64,000 nt of DNA from positions 38,287,001-38,351,000 of the forward strand of contig CM074855.1 of NCBI GenBank assembly GCA_037501455.1. The letters run 5' to 3'. Below are positions 58,220 to 64,000 of the stretch, in pieces (the stretch's first letter is position 1; every line of letters starts with the position of its first letter). The stretch comes from Lantana camara (Eukaryota; Streptophyta; Magnoliopsida; Lamiales; Verbenaceae). The notes beneath the pieces were generated by a model. That model had not been told where the DNA came from, ran no database searches, and saw only the letters and a program-made list of their open reading frames with translations. The translations under genes and the position numbers were made by a program.

Positions 58220-61200
58220 TGTAGCACCCGGGACGATAGGCACCACATCCCCCGCACTATGAGTCTAATCCACATATGAAATAGGCAGTCCATACATGAA
58301 TCGGACTCACAGCGAACGGGTGACAAACAAAAGAACAATCCTGACTAGGCGGAAGCTAACCCTGGAACAACCAACAATAACCAAAATGCGGAAGCAAGGA
58401 AATCATTTATGTAATATCAAGGAAATAAATGAAATCCAACAAGAATATAAATACGGGTTCCGAATCAATACAACACAACAACATAACAACGGGTTCAACT
58501 AGCTCCAGAACCTGTCCTAACCTGTCCCGAAATGTATCAATTCAATAAGGGCACATCGACCAACAATAAAAGGTCAATTCAATACTTAGAAACCATATAG
58601 TACGCAGTGAGTGTAAGTGAGTGAGACTAGAACAATGACTCGACAACTCTAACTCTGCCTACTAACCAACACCTGCAAAAGAAACTGGATAAGTAGGAAA
58701 GAGGGGTCAGTCTCTAGAAGACTGAGTGAGCAGGAGCGATACATAACTATAGAAACATGCGCATGCAAGTCATAAATCCCGAGCAAATTTTTATTTAAAG
58801 TTAGTTCCCAAGAGGGCAAGTGAATAACTAAGAAATGCTCGGACTTTATGACTAATCATATTAAATTCATTAAGTTCAAAAATCATACATAAACATTAAG
58901 GCTCGGTGAGTGAGCGTGCATTATCTCCAACCAAAGTCCGACTGCGTACGACATATATCATTAATACATTGAATATGTGATCATGCAGTATATTATAACA
59001 CACACAAATCATATAACATAGTCGTTTGGGCGATCCGTGTCCTGGCCTTCCAGCACGGTGCATAACAATCATAATACAATCATATTCATAAAATAAGCTC
59101 CAACCGTCTTCCTCCGGGTGGTGGACAGGTTAGCAAGACTCGGCCACCCAATCATTGACCAATGGGGTTACATGAATTCCCCAATTGGCACTCCGCCCCC
59201 ATTCCCTGCTAAAACTCCTAGCGAGGGCCGGTATCGCCGAAACAATGTGGGACTAGCACACGGGATCACCGTCAGCCCTTGCCTTCCCGGATAGCCACGT
59301 GTACTAAGTCCCTGGGCCCGTGCAATCAATCATGTTCATAATCATATTCTCGGCAAAACATTTGATTCATGAGAAACATAACATATTCATAAATTATTAA
59401 GAAAGGGTTACTCGATATTAATTTACTCGATGACTCCACTTTGAAAATTGGTATATGTATATATATAACGTTTTTGGCCAAAACTTATCACATAAGGGTT
59501 GTAGGGATTGATATGTAACTAGAACGAAAACACCCTCACCTGGAATACCACGAGACATAAAACATGAGCAATACGGGTGCCTATTCAATTCGGAAGTCTC
59601 CGCCCTGGAAACGAACTGTACATGAGAATGAACAATGTGTACTAGTGAGAGGAGACTCAATATGAACCAAATAGGATGCACGGCACGAAATGTGATGACA
59701 TGAAGTAGAATGACATATTATGGCATGCATATGAAATTAATAATAATTATGATGTGCCGTGAATGTGCTCATATGCTCAATTAATGTCTCACGTTGCAAT
59801 TAGTCACATAATACACTCAAATAATTTATATAAACAAGTAAACCAATTAAATGAATTCAATTTATTTTAAATCATGAAGCCCATCAATTTATTATCATTT
59901 AGAAAATCAAACAATAAGGTTTAAACAATAATTAATTATCAAATCATTTATCAATTTATAGGATTCAAATAACAATTAAACATACAATTAAAGCTACATG
60001 TATGATTCATAAACGTTAAGTTCGTATTTCAAATTAAATAAGTAGGTGGAATAATTACGCCAACTCATATATATTCAAACAATTCACAATTACATCAACT
60101 AAGGCAAGTAATCGATATGAAAAGAGGCCCACAAAATCAATGAGTTAAGAATTCGAGTTTTCATATATCATATCATATTATCATACATTATACAATTCAT
60201 AATCATCGATTAATTAAGCGTACAAGATTAAATTACAATTTAAAACAATTAACGTATAATATACAATAACTTCAGAAATTCATATAAAATCAACCAAGTG
60301 TCCGATTGACGAAGGGAAAGCGGTGATAGACTCACCATGACGAAAGGACCACACTGTCCGGAAGGCATCAGAATGCCCCCACCGGAGCCAGCCGGACCGC
60401 CACTGACAGCGGTCACACCACCACTTTCGTTGGCAGGAAAAATCCCCGGAAGGACAGAAACGTGCGCCTCGGACTGCTCGACAGAAGCCCTCAAATAATT
60501 TCAGAAAACACCAATCACACCGGATTTCATTGGCGAAAAACCGAACTAAATCCCTAGAACGAAAACTGCAACTAAACTCAAACCGTAAAATGAAAACGAA
60601 ATCCGAACATACCGTTGGAAAGCCCGTAACGAGGCCTTCGAAAACCATATCTCAATTGCCGAAAAAAGTAGCCGGAGAGTTGAACGGCTTTGACCCGCAG
60701 GTTCAGCCGCCGGTTCACTACCACCGGCCGGTTTTCGCACCGGCACCAACACGAAGAGCTTGTCCACGTTGAGACGAGTAATTTTCGTGAAGGGCTCATC
60801 ACCAAAATCCCATCGGAAAAGGCCGAACCACCGCCTCTAAAGTCCGCCGCTGCCCCTCATCGGAAAACCCTATTTCCAGCCACTTTCTCACCAAACCAAT
60901 GCCGGAAACAAACTCAGGAGATTGAAGAACCTTGGAAACCGCTAACCCTCGCCTGAAAAAGTCACCAGACGGCGGCGTTTGGTGGCGCTACAATAACACG
61001 CACCACCGCCGTCGCCTTTGATCGACGCGTGAGCCGCCGTCAGGTGGCCGTTGGCCGCGCCACCAACGTGGAAGGGGACGCCGGGATGTCTTCTCTCATG
61101 CCTTGGGGCGCGTGCAGCAAGAGTGTCGCCGAAAACGACGTGGAACGCCGGCGAAGTCACGGTGGTCCGCCACCTCCTCCAACCCGTCTGAAAATCGACG

Positions 61201-61733
61201 ATATCTTCGCCTCCGTTTGTCGCCGAGCCAATATCTTGGTACGGTTGTGACCGCGTCGTTGAGCTCATCGAAAAACACTATTGGTTCGTTAAAAATCGTC
61301 GAGAAATGAGGAAGTTAGAATTTATGTGTGTGTATCGGTGTGTGGTGCGTGTTTTCGCCGGGTGAGGGAGAGAGAGAGAGAACGAAGCTGCAATCTCAGG
61401 CTCTTGGCATGAATAACGAGGATCTGGGTGTTTTATCCCGGTTCCTCAACGCACAGAACGGCCGAAAGAAGGGTTAACAACGTCAGAATTGGGCAAACTC
61501 AGAGTCTACGGACTCGTCTCCATGCCCCGAACGTGTTGAAGGGATCAAAGAGGTCAAAATCTAGACCGGGTAAGAAATGACCGAAAAACCCTTGAAAGAG
61601 AAAATTACAAACAAGCCCCTAAACTTGGAAGGAGCTGCAAATAAGGCCACATAAATCACATAATTACATAATCAAGCACACAAGAAAGTCGATACGCGGT
61701 GAAATCGGAACACTGGAAAAATGGGGCATTACA
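58220..61733 (-). mobile_element. TE-E LTR4, 3,514 bp
   Basis: TGTAGCACCCGGG...GGGGCATTACA, then the target duplication GGTAA. It shares with LTR2 the insertion giving AAAAATCCCCGGAAGG near 60440 and the variant ATTACATCAA near 60090. The hairpin module lies near 59105-59310. Confidence 0.93.
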
Positions 61734-61738
61734 GGTAA

Positions 61739-62481
61739 TGATGGATCTGATGATGATGAGGCTGATCTAGCAGGGCATGGGCAGGATTGCTTTGGCGAAG
61801 GGGATGTATAGCTATGGTAGAACATCCCCGAATTTGGGCACCACGGGTGACAAATTTCAGACGACATGGAACCACAAGAGGTATTTTACACTTGGTTTTG
61901 GACGATTGGGAAGGCCTGAATGGGAGTCAACTCGTTGGTATCGAGTCCTTCTCATTTTAATTTTTGCTTAAAAATGTGGCCTAATGTAGAAAAGTTTTTC
62001 CAAACCTTGCACTTTTATGACCCTTTACCGCTTTATAATTGATATCTGTTTACTTCTTTCCATAACTGTCATTAAATAAGTTTTAGAGTTGCTTCAAGAT
62101 ACCATTAGGGCCGTTATAGGATCATACCATTTCATTTAGTGTCATCATACTTGATATGTTATACATGTTCATGAGTTGTCAATGGTAATGGGTAATGGAA
62201 TAATGGATCCATGTTGATATGTTGTTCATGATTATAAGTTGCTTTTGCCTATGTGGTAATGTGATAATGGATTATCGTTGATATTTTGATGTGGGAATAT
62301 GTTATTCTCATGATTATGTGTGACTACGTGGAAATGTGAATACGTGGTTACCAATTATGTGGATCATCCTTACTATCATGCATTATACACATATCTGAAT
62401 GCTTGAAACTTCAGTATCATCATCCCACCGAGAAGAGCACCACGTGATCGCGTACCACCACTACCACACCAAAGAGAAGTT
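61739..62481 (+). mobile_element. TE-D leader, second part
   Basis: Continuation of TE-D after the TE-E target duplication. AT-rich and non-coding apart from short ORFs without recognisable similarity. Confidence 0.75.
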
Positions 62482-62891
62482 ATGCCACCACGGGATGTCA
62501 CACCGCCAAGGGATGTCACGCCATCACCTCCTAGGAGGGAGGAAGTTCCAGATTTAGCTAATGTGTTACGACAATTCGTGAGGACTTATAATTCTCCTAA
62601 TGGAAAAACACTGGAGAAGTTTCTAAGGATGAACCCGCCTAAATTCTATGGCGAACCCAATGACTTGAAGGCTGAAAATTGGTTAACTAATCTCGAAAAG
62701 ATCTTTGAAGCTAAGGATATCCACCCTGAAGATTGTGAACGAGTTCAGTATGCTGCATTTCTAATGGAAGGAGCGGTGTTCAATTGGTGGAGGGATACTC
62801 AGCACATGTGGATTGAGAACAACGTTGATGGAAACTGGACTGAGTTTGTTAAGGAGTTTCAGCAGAAATACACCCCTCAGGTAACACGTTA
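62482..62891 (+). pseudogene. gag: 5' part of TE-D gag, interrupted by TE-F
   Basis: Starts MPPRDVTPPRDVTP and continues through FLRMNPPKFYGEP, WLTNLEKIFEAKD, GAVFNWWRD and FVKEFQQKYTPQ, the N-terminal half of a Ty3/gypsy gag (retrotransposon-gag domain). The frame is open until the TE-F LTR at 62892. The apparent extra residues to 62943 come from that LTR. This is the best-preserved gag in the window. The rest of gag and pol, if present, lies beyond TE-F. Confidence 0.87.
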
Positions 62892-64000
62892 TGACACCCC
62901 AGTTTTTCCGGCAAGCCAGGTACGACGTCACGGGAGAGTTTAATTTAGTAATTATATGATTTATATGAAGTCACATGCCAACGTGTAACTCTATTTTATT
63001 ATGTGCGCTTTAGAATTTATTTAAATTGTTCTTGGATGCAATTGTCCAATAATTGCTCGTTAGGAACCTAATTTTAATTAGGGTGTTTTGGGGCCTACGT
63101 GGCTACCTTGATCTCGGGAATTCGAATTCGAATTCTAACCTTACCATTGAGTTCGTTTCGATGATTCGGATTTGATGAAATTAACCTTATAATTTTCTAA
63201 AGCCATTTGATACCCCTGCCGTTTTAAAATCCGATCCGAGTGGACCGGATCCTTTTTGACCCGACCCGTTAAACCGACCCGTTTCAGCCTTTTATGGCTG
63301 AAAATATCACCCTTCTCCCTCATTTCCACGTTAGAGCAAGAGAGAAAGGAAGGACCCCAAGCTCCATAGCCATTTCACCTTTGAGCTCAAGCCCCGTCTC
63401 CATTTCTCGACCAATCAATGATCCATGGTAAGATTTGAATTCCTCTCTTTGAATGTTTCATTTTCTTCCGATTAAATCTTGTTTTCTTTGCTTCATTCCT
63501 TGCTCTTGGAAGAGATGATGAATAGTGTCAATATGTTAAAATTTGAGAATATGCTTTGTGCTTTGATTCCCTTGCTTCAAGCTTGATATATGTTGTTCTT
63601 ATGAGTGTATATGGTGCATATTGGTTGGATTTTGAGTTGTTGGTTGAAGCATGAGTGATTCACCATTAATGGAGCTTGAATGTGCTTAAATGGCAACTTG
63701 TTAAATACTTAGTTTCATGGCCTGAACTTGAGATATGTGATTAAGCTTGTATATATGAACTTATGCCTTGAATTTGAGATGATTTGGTTGAGGTTTGAGG
63801 TGGTTTTGATCATTGTTTGCTTCCTCCATGTTTAGCCCTGTTTCTGCTACGTTTTTCTGCCCAAAACATCTACCCGGGCAGGTAGATTTTTGCCCACAAA
63901 ACTACCCGGGCGGGCAGTTTAGTGCAGAAGGTTTCTGCACCAATTTTCCCCGGCCGGGTAGATTTTGCCTTGTATTTTCCCCTGTCGGGTACTCCCGCAT
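62892..64000 (+). mobile_element. TE-F LTR (left part, window-truncated)
   Basis: It starts TGACACCCCAG and follows the layout of the B/LARD LTR: CTCGGGAATTCGAATTCG, then CTTATAATTTTCTA, then a palindrome array at the window end. The predicted target duplication is CGTTA (62887-62891), uncheckable because the right end is outside. Confidence 0.8.
63870..63994 (+). repeat. GC palindrome array in TE-F LTR
   Basis: Four units: CTACCCGGGCAGGTAG (63870-63885), CTACCCGGGCGGGCAG (63902-63917), a TTCCCCGGCCGGGTAG unit (63946-63961) and a weaker one at about 63977-63992. The units are close to the LARD type, but the arms are changed to CTAC/GTAG. Confidence 0.85.

Larger units (their letters stand above)
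43508..61733 (-). mobile_element. TE-E: 18.2-kb tandem LARD array
   Basis: The order in plus coordinates is LTR1 (43508-47008), internal 1 (47009-49557), LTR2 truncated (49558 to about 52096), a PBS-side internal scrap (to 52191), LTR3 (52192-55670), internal 2 (55671-58219) and LTR4 (58220-61733). All parts are in minus orientation. The whole array, not each unit, is bounded by a 5-bp duplication GGTAA (43503-43507 and 61734-61738). Internal 1 and 2 have equal length (2,549 bp) and near-identical sequence. No gag or pol is present. Confidence 0.93.

Overview
The window is plant nuclear DNA made almost entirely of nested LTR retrotransposons. I recognise no host gene, rRNA, tRNA or CRISPR array. 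The kingdom call rests on several things: very long LTRs (about 3.2-4.0 kb) of the form TGTAACRCCCC...GCTACA; primer-binding sites TGGTATCAGAGC, complementary to plant initiator tRNA-Met; 5-bp target-site duplications (TSDs); Ty3/gypsy-type gag remnants; and (AT)n-rich non-coding LTRs. LTR form and gag type suggest the long-LTR chromovirus group (Tekay/Del-like), which is an inference. The species cannot be named. A pericentromeric or other heterochromatic location is likely.

Layout (labels are mine). TE-A1 (minus, 1-10982) has a decayed gag but no pol, and carries a solo LTR (plus, 2114-5967, TSD AACAA) in its internal region. A1 sits in the 3' LTR of TE-A2 (minus; 10983-13454, resuming 37685-39161). 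A2 is split by TE-C (minus; 13455-13878 and about 34060-37684). C's 3' LTR is split by TE-B (plus, 13879-19742). B is cut by TE-E' (minus; 19743-20680 and 31247 to about 34060). E' contains an intact non-coding element, the LARD (plus, 20681-31246, TSD AAACC, 3.8-kb LTRs and a 3.0-kb internal domain). That is five insertion levels. From 39162, A2's 5' LTR is interrupted by TE-D (plus). D's leader is split by an 18.2-kb tandem LARD array, TE-E (minus, 43508-61733, TSD GGTAA, four LTRs and two full internal domains). D's gag is interrupted at 62892 by a further LTR, TE-F (plus, continuing past the window).

The main interest is non-coding structure shared by these divergent LTRs. (1) A block of about 200 nt folds into four consecutive hairpins. 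In the two best cases the arms differ completely between families while pairing is kept and loop motifs are conserved (GGGGAGGCAAGGGC in H1, GGAGGUU in H2). This is compensatory evidence for a functional RNA domain. (2) At a matching position each LTR family carries an array of short GC-rich palindromes whose sequence is family-specific (CCCCGGCCGGGG, GGTCGCGGCCGCGACC, or CTAACGG...TTAG arms). (3) A long-range inverted repeat GCTAGGCGGGA / TCCCGCCTAGC lies about 250-320 nt apart near the LTR 3' end. (4) The non-coding internal domains share two conserved motifs and an internal polypurine tract. (5) The intact LARD has six hairpins directly before its polypurine tract.

Nothing here makes a complete protein. 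B, LARD and E are non-autonomous elements that would depend on an unseen partner for enzymes. The conserved RNA structures are the best candidates for what that partner recognises.
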